Below are positions 10,637-23,200 of a stretch of DNA of 29,602 nt, one piece after another (position 1 is the first letter of the stretch; every line of letters begins with the position of its first letter). Source of the stretch: Sperchopsis tessellata (lineage: Eukaryota > Arthropoda > Insecta > Coleoptera > Hydrophilidae). The notes below the pieces were generated by a model that was not told where the DNA came from, did not search any database, and saw only the letters and a program-made list of their open reading frames with translations. The translations under genes were made by a program, and so were the position numbers. Location: contig JAWQRN010000436.1 of NCBI GenBank assembly GCA_033557685.1, positions 1 through 29,602 of the forward strand, written 5' to 3'.

Positions 10637-13600
10637 CTAGAAAACAAGAAAAAATATACTATTAAAATTGATAAACCGCTTTTTTGGCAAAGGATAGGTC
10701 TTTTGTGTTGGGGTAGATTCCCCCTCGGCGGGATCAAGCCCATTATGGCGCGAACCACAAGTAAGGGAAGGTGGCAAGGTTATCCATTCAAGTACCGACA
10801 TGATTATAATAATAATTATAATAATTTATTTCATCATCAAAAAATACATGATAAGTCAACATTCATACCATTCACAGCTGTCAAGTCTGCAGAAATTCCT
10901 CTAAGGAATAGTAGGTGATATGCAGCAATAACCTCCTGACCTCTGTAGTAAATTTCTTTTGAGACAAATCTTGTAGTCTAAAGTTGCTGGTAACTTGTTA
11001 TAGAGCTTAGTTCGATAATAGTTCAGTTGTTGCTGGGATGCCTCAATTCGATGATATGGAATACAGAGATAATTTCTGCGTTTTGTGCTGTGTTCATGTT
11101 ATACCCGTTGGCGACAAATTTATTCTTGTTCGAGTGTACATACTTCAGACACACCAACATATACAAGGATGGTAACGTGAGAATTTTCAAATTTTTAAAG
11201 ATTTCCCTGCAACACTCTCCATGCTTTTAATTGCAAATTATTCTGAGCACTTTGCTCTGCACAATAAAAATCTGTTTTGCATTGCTGCAAGCTCGCAACA
11301 GTGCTGCCACACCATGAAAGAGTGCAAAATAGCTGCTATTGCACATTCATACGTAAATATAACTTTAATTCTCCTAACCACGAACAGAGACGAATTCAGC
11401 TTCTTTTTCAGTTGTGTTATATGATTGCTACATCTTAGTTGATTATGTATCCATATACCCCGGAATTTTGTTGATGTATTTTCTATATTTGTACCCATCT
11501 TAAAAAGAATTATTTCAGTTTTATTTTCGTTGAGTTTCAATTTGTTTGCCTTGAACCATGTTCCTGCCTATTCCATAACCCTTTGTGCGACCTGTTCCAG
11601 ATCCTACAGTGTCCTTCCAGAGCAAAGAAAAATTGTGTGGTCAGCGTATAATACAGTTTTTGACGTATTTATATTATGTGTTGGCATTTATATATATTAT
11701 TGGTCCAAGGATTGAGCTCTGAGGTACTCCATTGTTTAAGATTTTATACTGTGTCATTTCCTCTATCCAGTTTACTACTATTTTTTTGTTTTCAAGGTAT
11801 GACAACAAAAAATCTGATAATGTTCCTCTCATTCCATAATATTTCAAATTTTGTATTAGTATTTTGTGTGATACTGTGTCAAAAGCTTTTTACATGTCAC
11901 ACATTGCTGCTCTTGTAATATTCTTTTCAAGTGATTGCGAAACATGTTCTACTAGATCAAGTATTGCTGCTGATGTAGATTTCGAATTACGATATCCATG
12001 TTGTTTTCCGTAAATAATTTGTGCTTTTCAAAGAACTTAACTATTCTTGATTTGGTTGCAACTTCTATTATTTTTGACAATACTGGTAGCACTGACACTG
12101 GTCTATAGTTATTCCATTCACTTGTATCCTCTCCTTTAAACATGGGTGTGATTTTTGCTCTTTTCAATTTTGTTGGAAAAACTCCCTCATAAAACATCTA
12201 TTGATAATAGTGATTATTATACATATATATATATACATTATTGTTTATAAGCTAAGGTACTCTTGGCTCTTAGCCGGGTTCTTTTTAGTTACAATTAGAA
12301 ACAATACAAGATTTTCAAAGAATATGTAAAAAAGTTAGGGGTGTTACATTTTCCAAAGAAAATGAAAAGTACAAATATAGTTTATAACACCAAAGAGCAG
12401 ACCAAGGTACATAACCCAAATTATATGGTTTCTTGCAGACAATTTTAGAACTGTTGTTGAGGTGATTTTCCTGTGTTTTTCTCTTATACCTTGCCGCTTT
12501 GTGATGTTTAGTAAAGTCCTAAAGATGAGGACTGGGGCAACAAAATCGGTTGACTTATAAATAAAATTTAGACATATTTTTTGAATTTATCTGTATTTTA
12601 CTAACATAAAAATATATCATACTTACTTATTAACCATAACTTTAAAAATGCATTCCGGTACAATAGTTAAAACAATACAGTTGTTCGACTCCTCGAAAAG
12701 TTTACTAATTTTCTTGTCGTTCATTCCCACGACGCACACCCCATTAACTTCAACTATTTGATGTTTAATAAGGAGTCCATTTCTTGCAGCTGAAGATCCT
12801 TCTACAATGCTTATAATCATACCATTTTTGAATTGGAATCCAACATGTCCAGTGCTGTCTTTGTGAAGTGTTATTGACCTTTCGAACGGCCTATCCCTGA
12901 CAACTAGGGCAATGCCATTCACGGGACTCTTCTTGAAGATGTTATGCACTTCTTCCATAGTTTTGCCAGCCATATCTTGCCCATTGATTTGGAGAATTTG
13001 TTCACCAAACTTCATGCCAGCCAAAGCAGCTGGAGAATCTTGGATTACTAAGGAGACAAAGATACCATTGTCGATTGCTTTTACACGGAGGCCAACTTTG
13101 TTGTCCTTATCTTTGCATAGTGTCAACTAAAATACAAGTATTAATTAGTTTTAATAAAATTAAGATACTATATCGTTGGATTACTGCCAAAATAAGATAA
13201 CTCAAATTTTAATTTTTTTTAACTAATCACACTATTACACTTAAAACCTTTAAAATTAAACTTTGCAAGAATCAGCAGAGGCTTTGCTAGATTAGCTGTA
13301 CACTGTTCTGGTTCTAGTAGAATGTACTTTGAGCATAAGATTCTAAGAGTTATCTTATTTTGTCTATAAAACACAGATATAAAAGTATGAAGAAATACGT
13401 TCCAAAATGTTAAGTGGCTATACTTTTGTCAATAACGAACAAGAAGTACTAAAGAGTATGATATACGAATGATTATGCAAGAAGACCCTGTGAAAGTTGT
13501 TCGAATAAGCAATGGTAGATGGTATAGCAAGTGAAATGAGGAGAAAAAGTAGGTATTGAATAGTTGCAAAAGTTATTTTATGGTTTGTGGTTTTGCCTAA

Positions 13601-16600
13601 TTATTGCTAAAATATGCTACTGTATAGAACTAAGAGTGACAAGTTTGACTGGATATATTCAGTGCAGGAGTGTTTTAATGGTTGACATCTGAATGTATTT
13701 ATTAAGATGATACTTTGATCTGCTAAGCCTAGTACAATTTGGTGCAGTGATCTTGAGTTTGTAACAATGTTGTGAATTTACAGACTACATTTACGTTTAA
13801 TACTTGTTTGTTATATTGTTGCTGGTCGATTAATTTTTTGTTTTATACATTTATATTGACACTTCAAACCATGTAATTATCATGCAATTTGACAATAAAA
13901 TACCTATTTATCTATATCTATTATTGAGCTATGTGTTTTTCCAAGCATTTCAAGACTCGTTTTCAAGCAAGTGTTGGGAATTCATTGATGTTGAATGATG
14001 TTTTGAAGGACAGAGTTTTGAGATTGTGTAGTAAGTGTTTTGCATGTGCCACTTTGGGAATTTAGATATTATGAAAACTCACCTGTTTAACAGCATTTGT
14101 AACTTGAGTCTTTTGGAAAACTAAGGATTGTCCAGAGAGTGGAGCACAAATTTGATTATTGCCAGCCTAAAAAAAGAAACCAAAGAATGTTAAGAATGCA
14201 CTATAAATAGTTTCGTTCAAATAAAATTCAACAAATCTTTTTGCTTATATTTTTCACAACTTCTCTTCCTTTAACTACCCAAACATTACAATATATATAG
14301 ACTATTGTGAATAACAAACAGGACAATAAGAAAAATAAATGTGTTTGACTAAAGTAAAATTAAAGTTAATCATCTATCTTCTTCCGAGTTGTTTTCTAGT
14401 GAAAACTGAGAAATATTAATTGTTATTGGAATAGGTGATAAGGGTGTATACCAAAACCATGTGGCCAAGGATCTTTATAATTTCATACAATCTTCCTAAA
14501 AACATTATATATATTTAATTATCTTTCACTCCTTCTTGTGTCATCTAGTGTCACATATGGGTCCAATCTTGGTCCCTTGATATTATTTTTTTTTTCTTCC
14601 GAACGACTTGCCTCATTACTGAATGATATGGTACTTATGTTTGTTGACAATTTCAAAATCTGCAGTTTAGGCAAGTCCGTATGTGATCGCCCATTGAATT
14701 TTGTAAAAAAACTTTACAATATTAGCATTTGGGATTCTCCAGAACACTATTTGACTTAAACATCCCCTTCAATTCTTTGCTCTGCTATTGTATGTATGTA
14801 TGTAAAAGTGGAAGAGGTCTTTGTGACCTCTTGCACTCAGGCCCTGTGGCACATTGTCTAAGAACTAACTAGTAGTAGGCCTGTGGCATGAATACATGGT
14901 GCCACACTACTGACTGAAATTCCTTGTGTTTCCTTTGTGGGTATATACCAGTTGCGAAGATGCTTCCTTCTAGTAGCTTTTACTGCACTTCCTAAACATC
15001 AGAAAGTCCGAAACCCCTTGATGTGCAGATGGTGGCAAAGAGGGACATATGCTCACTATTGTTGTAAGCTGCTGCAGACTGCATTTTAGCAGACTTCTAG
15101 TTCTCACTCGGGAGGGTCCATCAACCAGTAACTTTGACTGACTCTTCCCCGAACATGGTACCCAGTACAAGTAGTGTTCTGCCAGCAACCACTTATTGAC
15201 AAAATCACGTACAGCACTTGACAAGTTCCGCCCCTATGTAATCCTCAGCCAAACCACATCTAGTCAAACCACCCGCACCTTCAGAATTCTCTGTCCAGGA
15301 ACCCAGAGGAATTTAAGAAAACTAAGCTGTCCTAAGGATTCTTAAGCATTTCTATACTATACTAGGCCCTTAGTGCAGTAGATATATGCAGATGTTCCTT
15401 TTGTTCAACCTTCCTCGATAGCTCGTTAACTATTCCACATGGAAAAAAGCTTTAAATACAAATAAGTTATAGTTTGTAAAACTGGATAACCTAAAAATTG
15501 CAAAAACCTCTGCCTGAAAGACTGTTGCAAATCTTACCAAAGAGTGTGATAAAGTGGCCCTAGAGGCCTCACCATAAACACCAGCTTCAGCTTCGGGAAG
15601 GTAATTAACTCTGGAGTGGGCCCTAAACCATATATTGTTTGCAACACCTTGATATGCCTAAATGGGATTGCTGTTTTCTACTTCAGATGCTCCACCCTGT
15701 GAAAAACCTCTACCAATAGTTACCCTTATCTTATCTGACCGAAAGTCAACAGTGATGATGCACTATTAGGTGTTAGATGTTGGATATTACTTATCCAGGA
15801 AAATAATCCAACATCTTCACACAAATGAGGAGAGGTTAATGGATCAAAATGATTTGATCTAATCTTATGTAAGTTCTATGTTTTAAAATGAACACCATCA
15901 AACTTCCCTCTATGCTCTGGTATATAGCCTTGAGTTATATAAAACCTTAATATTTTACAGAGAGTAACCTACTAAAGCTTTGGTACCCTCTTGCTTATGC
16001 TTACAACAAATGATGCAATTGTTCACCTAATTTTATTGTGCGTAACGACAGCCCACATGTTCATGGGCTGAGACCTCGGTTCAATAACACCGTTGTTATC
16101 ATTTGAACCCGGAAATGGACCAAGAGTAAGTGCCTTAATGTTTCAGCACCTTATTCCTTGAATCCTGCATTAAGAAGCTGTATCTCTCTGATATTAAGTA
16201 CCTCCGTCATTTGTAGTACCAGACAACATTGATGATTCATCCCTGCATAGGTCATTAATCATATCTAAGCTAAAGTACGCTTCTTTGGCATAACATTCCA
16301 CAAAAATCTGAACCTGAGTCCAGCATTCTAAACTGTTTAAGGAGTGTTCCTTCCTCATTCATTCACAACACTGCTCCTCAAGTGTCTCTTCTTTTACAAC
16401 CTTTCTTTTGCCTTCAGTCTATAGTCAGTTATATTTTTATCTTTCTGAGATCATCCTCAACATCATACTATACGTCTACAACTTCCAAACCATTCTGTAT
16501 TGCTGCAGCATTAATATATGTGCAGGCCACTCCATTTGATTAAAATACAGTAAAGATATTTTAACAATTTACCCTCACCAGGAGGATGTGATCTTCCTAT

Positions 16601-18898
16601 GTGACATTCTTAGTTGAGTTCTTCAAAGAAATCCACCGTTCTCTCCTGAATATGAGTATCTCCTCCAGATAAGCTATCTGTTTTGTCCTTTATCATAATC
16701 TGGCATCGTTCCATACACATTTCCTGGAGGAACTTTCGAACTTCCTTTCATCCATATTTGTTTTTAATCACTGCTATTGATTTTCATACTGTCTCTTTCT
16801 TGCTCTAAAATGTTATGTGCTTTATACAGTCCTCTTCTTCAACATTATATGTCTTGTCTCCTTTTCACCAAATAAGTAAGATATAGAACATGTTAAAATA
16901 CAATCTTAAGACTAATTTTCTAAATAACCAAATACGAACTAAATACAGTGTAGGTATAGACTGACAATTAAGAACAATAAAACAAAAAGTCATATATTAT
17001 CACCCAATAAGCAAAAACTTCAGGTACACATCAAGGCATGGATAAAAGAGCGTCCAAAATATTCACCCAGACCATATATTTCACCTTCCTTCAGTTTAGT
17101 AATGCTTTGCCTAAACTACCTGAGTTGATATCATTTGGCAGATGATTATATATTTTAGGTCTAAAGCTCATACTGTATTTACATCATAGTTAAATATGTG
17201 AATGGAGACATCAAATAATTCTCATCCAACCTTGTGTATTGGACAATAAACACTGTGTTCCTATAGATGAATAATGCACATTTTAAGAAGAATATTTCAG
17301 TGAGTGCAGGTATCCTGTTTTCAATGAATATCTATCTGTATGAGTCCCTCCATATCAAGCAGAATATGCTTCTCAGGCACCGGTTTTGAAGTTTTAAAAC
17401 CCAATCACTCTCCAATGAATTTCCTCAAAAAATGACTCTGTTAGACAAAGGGAGTGTAAGTAAACATATTATTCATCAAAAGCTGCACTAGCACTTATTC
17501 CAAGAGAATGAGTTTTAATTCCAGATACTTTAAGTGCGCCTTCCATTGGAGATCTTCATTCAAAAGAACACTGAGAAGGCTCACTAAGTCTACAGAGGCA
17601 AGAAAACTGACCCCAAATTGCACATTAAACATGTCACCATCAGAACTGGGAAGATAATATTAGTTTTCCCTATGTTCAGAAAAGATCGTTCTTTCTAAAC
17701 AAGTTAAACAGCAAAGCATAGTTGTTGCCAATGTTCACAACCAGCTCACAATTTACAGTGGTATTAGCTGTAAAAGTCATATCATCAGCATATAATAATT
17801 GTAAAACAGCTTAATGATACGTCGTTCAAACATATACCAAATAGGTAGAATATCAAACTTGCCTCACTATCCCACTGCGTTGATAAAAATAGACTGGCAT
17901 TATTGTTGTTGCCCAAATTATATCCCTTACATGGTTCTGTATAGAAAGTCCTACAAAATCTTTGTAAAATTTAATCTCCAGTTGTTTCGAAATACTTTTC
18001 GTTGACCCTCAATAATGGTAATGGTAAACGTTTCCCTAAGAAACTTTCAAAACAAGAATAGGTGCTCTGGTAGAGTTTTCTTAAACACCGATTGAATGTT
18101 GATGTTGATTAAAGAAATTGGTCTCTTTGTTGTACAGCTGACGTTGCTCGCCCAGTATCTAGTTATTCAAATTTTAATGTAATATAACACTTTGTCTATA
18201 ATGGAAGTTTTGTTTATTAAATGTTTTACATAAACATGGCACCCACAAAAAAAACTAAATCTAATGCAGAAGCCCACACTATAAAAGTAAGAAATTCACA
18301 ACATCACCCGATCTCTTTTAAGACCTGGCAGTCGTACAAACAAGGATCCGCCATGCAATCATCTAAAATTTGACCACTGCATTCTAAGCATCAATCCAGT
18401 GTAAAAGTTCACATCACTCGCAATCCAAAATGCGTTCACTCTTGTTTAAGTCGACAACAGAACATGTTCGGACATTTAATCGACATGTCCTTTAAAATAT
18501 GTCCACAGAAATTTAGATCTCAGAACATGAGGGTAACATATTTCAGTTGACATAACAGTATATAAAATGCTTGTTAAGAACTATGCTGAGTTAAAAGAAA
18601 ATAAATAATTTGATTAAAGACTTACCGAAGGAACAGGTGGTGTATAAGCAGTTAATTCAGCAATCTCATTAGCTGTCAGTTCTACTCCCATGAAACTCGT
18701 AAGAGCTGGATACAGGGAAACTCCCATTTCAGGTTTCGGATACAAATCATGTTGCACTGTTCCACCATACGTTCCATACACTGAGGGAGCATTGGGTGCT
18801 GTAGCTGTCAAAGCTTCAGACTGTGCTTTGATGATATTATGGCATTCTCTGTCTTCTACAGAAGCAAACAATTCCAAGCTTGGGTACAAACCAGACAT
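10585..18898 (-). CDS. SDCBP: Syntenin (syndecan-binding tandem PDZ protein), 4 exons, complete
   Basis: This is a cytosolic membrane-associated scaffold. In the family it binds syndecan tails and phosphoinositides through two PDZ domains and ALIX through LYPxL motifs, linking cargo to ESCRT and exosome formation. CDS exons in transcript order are 18898-18626, 14166-14083, 13126-12627 and 10636-10585, all GT-AG and in frame, 302 aa (human 298). Seen: three LYP motifs in the N-terminus (LYPSLE at residue 4, LYPKPE, SLYPALTSFMG); PDZ1 from about residue 120 (LCKDKDNKVGLRVKAIDNG); PDZ2 with RPFERSITLHKDSTGHVGF and SSAARNGLL; and a C-terminus ending MDHSAPIF. The start at 18898 gives the family N-terminus MSGLYPSLE; an in-frame upstream ATG at 18922 would add 8 residues and is less likely. 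Introns 1 and 3 hold LINE relics. Confidence 0.95.
10876..12200 (-). mobile_element. Non-LTR retrotransposon relic in syntenin intron 3
   Basis: Minus-strand segments in order: GVFPTKLKRAKITPMFKGED and WNNYRPVSVLPVLSKIIE (12180-12060), typical of the RT fingers; GVPQSSILGPIIYI near 11725; LYADHTIFL (catalytic YADD with one Asp lost) near 11655; WFKANKLKLNENKTEIILF near 11540; GIWIHNQLRCSNHI near 11460; and the C-terminal RRLLLHITYYSLEEFL at about 10930. It resembles CR1/Jockey-type ORF2 proteins, broken by frameshifts and stops. It has the same orientation as syntenin. The endonuclease part was not seen, so the 5' end is truncated or lost. Confidence 0.85.
12200..12620. other. Syntenin intron 3 remainder
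   Basis: Contains a short TA-rich run near 12220. At about 12513-12565 the sequence CCTAAAGATGAGGACTGGGG...AAATCGGTTGAC resembles a segment seen near the 3' ends of some insect retroelements. No coding sequence is seen. Confidence 0.3.
13127..14082. mobile_element. Syntenin intron 2 with a probable LINE 3' end
   Basis: No exon is recognised. The + strand at about 13870-13915 reads CATGTAATTATCATGCAATTTGACAATAAAAT..TATTTATC. An AATTTGACAATAAA ending followed by short T/A repeats is typical of insect Jockey-like LINE 3' ends. I could not identify coding parts of that element in this intron. Confidence 0.35.
14530..14780 (+). mobile_element. Jockey-like LINE reverse transcriptase relic in syntenin intron 1
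   Basis: The + strand from about 14545 reads SSVTYGSNLGPLILFFFSSE, then LMFVDNFKICSLGKSVCD, then NFVKKLYNISIW. This matches the RT segments GVPQGSNLGPLLF, LMFADDLKIF and the following L..DL..+..W, with the catalytic FADD changed to FVDN. It ends abruptly where the minus-strand LINE tail begins at about 14786, so the two are directly abutting or nested. Confidence 0.65.
14786..15600 (-). mobile_element. LINE 3' portion with RNase H domain and (TACA)n tail
   Basis: Minus-strand translation gives an RNase H region: AEAGVYGEASRATLSHSLV then RFATVFQAEVFAIF (about 15595-15480). Then comes FLKFLWVPGQ (near 15310; WVPGHSG in intact elements), then RDFVNKWLLAEHYLYWV, QSKLLVDGPSRVRTRSLL and LQQLTTIV (15210-15040). 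The end is a cysteine-poor remnant and a tail whose + strand reads TGTATGTATGTATGTA (14788-14803). This layout is that of RNase H-bearing LINEs of insects. Several stops and frameshifts show it is dead. The upstream RT part was not recognised. Confidence 0.75.
15600..17040. other. Unassigned part of syntenin intron 1
   Basis: Moderate GC for this window and many short open stretches on both strands, probably transposon-derived because LINE relics lie on both sides. I could not match any segment to a named domain. Confidence 0.35.
17040..18150 (-). mobile_element. Second non-LTR retrotransposon relic in syntenin intron 1
   Basis: Minus-strand segments in order: FFNQHQHSIGV near 18110 (the Q..GFR region); a degraded GVPQGS..GP-like segment near 17870; LLYADDMTFTANTTVN at about 17795, with the YADD pair intact; RKNDLFLNIGKTNIIF near 17690; LNEDLQWKAHLKYL near 17560; and QNRCLRSIFCLIWRDSYR near 17370, followed by LKCALFIYRNT. 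These are the RT palm, thumb and C-terminal parts of a CR1/L2-type ORF2 protein. Stops and frameshifts are frequent. Confidence 0.8.
18150..18625. other. Syntenin intron 1, 5' part
   Basis: No coding or repeat signature is recognised. The intron starts at the donor GTAAGT (18625-18620 on the minus strand). Confidence 0.4.
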
Positions 18899-20216
18899 GA
18901 TGGATATCCTCGAGGAAAACACTTATTTACCGAAACTCGTATCAAATTTCTTAAGCACAGCAACTTTTAGACACCTATTGGCACTTACAATTAATGCCTG
19001 TTAATTTTAGGTGCGTTTTAATGGCACTTAATCACAAGATAGGAGAGATTTCACCACTTTTTTACGAGTGTTGTTCGTTGTTTTGACGTTTTTAATCTAG
19101 CGAAAGAATCAAGCCTCTATATGAGTCAGATGAGTGATAAACCCAACACGCAAATGCTAATATAGATGCCTTTCCTTGTTTCTCCAATCGTAATTATATG
19201 TAACTTCCTCTTCTAAATGGGAAATTTTTGTACAAGTGTCAATTTGGAATTTAACCTCTCTTGATCAAAACCGCAGTGACTGCGCATTGATAGACTGACG
19301 CATCAAAATAAAAATAAATAGAAACAAAAAATGTTTGATTTCTAACAAAACATCTAGTGCTGTTATACATTTGTAAGATTTTATTTATTTGTAAATTTAC
19401 TAAAGAATAATCCATTTTACATATCATGACCCGATTTTTTTTTAATTCTGAAAAAATAATCTGTTTTACCCGAATTTTTTTATTTTATTGAAATTATTGC
19501 TCAAATTAAAAACAATTTTCAATTCAATGTCATACCGTTCGAAAAAAAGTCAACTGTTAAGTAGCTGCTAATAAATGTATTTACTGCAAAAAATACACTT
19601 TCACTATAACTACAAAAATGTTTAATGCCCATTTGAAATCAACTTCCCCAAATTAGCTTACAGAATACTTTTTGTCAATTTTACTGATAAAAAAAAAATA
19701 TTTTTTGTTAATTTGGGGACGCAAATTTCAAATATATGTAAATTCAAAATTTCGATAGCTTTTAAACAAAGTTGTTTCTGCAAGAGAAAATTAATAACTT
19801 ATTAACATAATGCGATTTTTTCAAGTCGTTCTGTTTAGGAATTAAACAGGCATTAAATAAAGAAAATTATTTTATTTGTCTTCCAGAAGCCTTCAGAATC
19901 AAAACTTTCTTTTGTTAACTTGTCCTCTTGAACTATTAAAATTCTAGATGCACACTTGAAATTGTAAAGACAGCTCATTTGCTTGTATAAAGGAATATAC
20001 ATTTCCAACCGTAAATGATATGAGCATGCCTAGGTTGGAACTAGATAGGCTTAAATAATTTCTTTAAAAAAAATAAACAACAAATTTTGACGGAAGTAAT
20101 GCTTGCACTTTTTTAATAAATATATATTATAATAGGTAATAAAATATAAACATCTCTATATTACAAGAAATAAATAATAAAAATTGCTACATTTACATGA
20201 TAAAATTATTCATTAT
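18899..20216. other. Intergenic region: syntenin promoter side and rotatin 3' side
   Basis: Upstream of the syntenin ATG the minus strand has no clear TATA box. The region from about 19300 to 20200 is very AT-rich with no open frame of note. It holds the rotatin 3' UTR at its right end. Confidence 0.45.
20112..20117 (-). promoter_or_regulatory. Probable polyadenylation signal ATTAAA for rotatin
   Basis: The minus strand reads ATTAAA about 100 nt after the rotatin stop codon at 20219-20217. ATTAAA is the common variant of the poly(A) signal. In such AT-rich DNA chance occurrence is possible. Confidence 0.4.
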
Positions 20217-23200
20217 CTAATTTTTTTCACCTTCTTTTAATATATTCAGAACATAGTGCATTCTCCTAATATCTTCGGAATCCACCTTCTCCTCAGAGAC
20301 CTGTAAAACCTTCAAAACTTCTTTTAGCTTTGAATCCAGACCAGCACACTTAAGAACCAATTTAGCTTTCTGGCTATTTGCCGCCAAAGCCCACATTATC
20401 GTAACTACAATGTTCTTCTCTTCAAGACTTCCAGTAGATATTTTCGTTCTAAGAATGTTCAAAAATTCATCTAAAAAAAATAATTAAATATTATAAAAAT
20501 ATAAAATCCTATGTTCACTAAAAATAAACAGGAAATTGAATACATAAGAAAGAGATCAAGTTGACGGAATGACTATAAGTTCAATCTAAAATTTGGGTTA
20601 GTTTTATTTGGCCAAAAAAAAATTACAGGTACCTGATATTAAAAGCCTCGATTTGTTCGGCTGGTAAAAGGCGATGTTCCTAAGTATTATCATAGCCACT
20701 AATCTATTAACACTTTTGGTGCTTAATGTTAAGGACATAATTAAATCAAAAACATCCACTATTTTTGTTGCACAAGTCTGACCTTCCGGGAAGCTTGTGA
20801 AAGTCTCCAAGAAGTTTAACCACAACAACTCTACACTTTCCCAAGGTTTCTGTCTCTTCGTGATTGCAGGATGCAGTCGAGAAAGGTGAATAAACAAAGA
20901 ACTCTGAAAATAAAAATAATTTATATATTGCCCAGCAAAATTATCGCACTTTCTGCCCATTATATATACGCAATTTTTCTCTTTTTAGTGGTAATCTTCC
21001 TTTATAAAGTTTGTACAAACACATTTACTTTATTGAATATAGCTTTTTTTTGTAATAAAATATATCAATCGGTTCATATAAAGTACACAGATTTATTTTT
21101 GGCAATTTGCTTTCTTTTATTGATACTTACCTTAGACAAAAGTATTCGGCATTCAATAGAGATGCAAACATTATGAAGTAGGTGAAAACACAACTGCAAT
21201 GTTGTAAGGTTATGGGTTCGACTAACCTGCTCCATTTCTTTAGAGATAAGACCCAAAATAGCATGTAATAGAGACAGATTACTAGGCACTTTCCGAGGTC
21301 CCGATCCTGCGACTGAACTTGTTAATGGTAAAGATTGACAAGCTAAAATATAAGATTAACAATAATATTTCCTTATCCAAAATATTTTTTAACATATCCA
21401 AAAGATTTCTAAATTAAATCTAAAATTACCTGAACTGCAGTTTGTCGTGAATGTACACAACATTTTCAAAACATCTACAAGTAAAGGTTTTTGTACATTA
21501 AACCAAGACCATAATTTGTGGCAGATATCCGCCAAACCAAAGACAACAGCTGCTTTCTTTACATCTATATCTCCTAATAAAAAATTGGTCAGTAACCCAA
21601 CAATTGATGCAAGTTCTTTTAGCACTGGACATACACGTTTTTTATCGGCAACCCTTCGTAAACAATCCACAGATTCTAAGCTCAATTTTATATGTATTTC
21701 ACGTAGTTGTTTCATAACTATCTCTAGTAGTCTATTTTCTAAGGCGTACCTCTTAGCCTCATGTGATACACACAAAACGCTAGTCAACGTACTCACTACC
21801 ATTGCTTTCTTTTTATTCATTTGTTTCTGAGAACTTGTTTTAAGATTTGATATGTCAAATAAATGCAATAAGATCTTGCAAATTTCTGCACCGGCCATAA
21901 GATTCTCATTGTCTGAATAACTGTCATCTTGTTTACTTTTTAAAATGTACTTATTTCCAGCTTTATTCTTCATGTTATAATTACTTATGTTTCCAAAGTA
22001 CACATTTTCCAAAACGTTCATCTTATATCGATGTTTCCGGTCCCGTAATATTTCTTCAGATTTTTCCGCCCTTGGATCTATATTCTCTAAATTTTCATCC
22101 ATTTTTTCTGCTACTATTGGAGTCCTTGGAGTTTTTATGAAGTCCAAAATGCTTTGCATCGACTTATTTGATGTGTTTTCTTCCAAAACATTTTGAGAAG
22201 TTTCTACTTTTAGCAATGATGAAAGTGATGACAATGCTGATTGTTGAAGCTCTAAAACAAAAATTGAGTTTGGCAAAATTAAATTTAAAAATTTTAATAA
22301 AATGTACTCAATAACATTAACATTTTAAATGTTACAGCCCACAAGGACATCTTCTGCAATACAAAAGTTCTCCAATATTTAAACTCAAGCATATCCATAG
22401 ATTTCTAACTATAACTGATTTTGCACAATTTGATTTGTGGCAAGTGGAAGATTAAAGTCAATGCTATAAAAGATAGGAATTACCTGACGAGGAATTGCAA
22501 CTTATAGATTCACATAAAGCTTGCAAGAAAGGTTGATATCCACACTCTTTAAGAATTGATGATATTACATTTAAAGCTTCGGCAGTTTTAAAAATTAAAG
22601 TTGACGGTTTTTCAGATTGTTCATTACTATTACTGCTTTCTATAAGTGTTCCAACCAAACCAAAAATTTCAACCCATAATCTGTTCCTAAGGTACACTAG
22701 CTGCGGAAACATGGTATCTATAATTAAAGAAAAAAAGTATATAATATCCATTGCTCTATTCTACTCCTCTCAACACACTATTGAACACGGTTTTTATATA
22801 GTTTATCGAATCAAAATGGTGAACAATGTTACTTACGATAAATAGAAGGATCCAAAGAAGACAACAACAAATTCAAGCAATCTCTTGTATGTAGGACTGT
22901 TCCTAAACAAATGGAATTCTTGTGAATGGCCCTCGATAGAAGCAAACATATCGCGGTGTTCATTTCTAATAAGTCGCAGTATAGGGCTAAGTCTCTTGTA
23001 GATTTTATATCAACAGCTGGACTGCATAATGTTCTATAAAATAAAAATATAAGTAATACAGTGCTATAGACAGATACATATATATTTTAAATTGATTTTG
23101 CTAAAGCCTTTGGTTAGATTCATCACAATATCACTTAGTATTCAGGTTTTTATGAAAAATTAATGGACCCTCTTTCTCAAAACTATATCAATGCTTGTCA

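Noticed and set aside
10616..10918. Plus-strand 100-codon frame including WGRFPLGGIKP
   Set aside because: It overlaps the syntenin last exon and the LINE C-terminal coding region antisense, and I recognise no domain. The segment 10690-10800 may be a separate repeat but I cannot support a call.
12912..13130. Plus-strand open frame of 72 codons
   Set aside because: Antisense shadow of the syntenin PDZ exon. The same holds for 1073-1321 and 3186-3566 against PRIM1, 18690-19004 against syntenin, and the plus-strand frames over rotatin exons.
14970..15224. Minus-strand 84-codon frame as a host gene
   Set aside because: Its sequence (EHYLYWV, SKLLVDGPSRVRTRSLL) fits the region after RNase H in a LINE, and flanking translation continues that protein.
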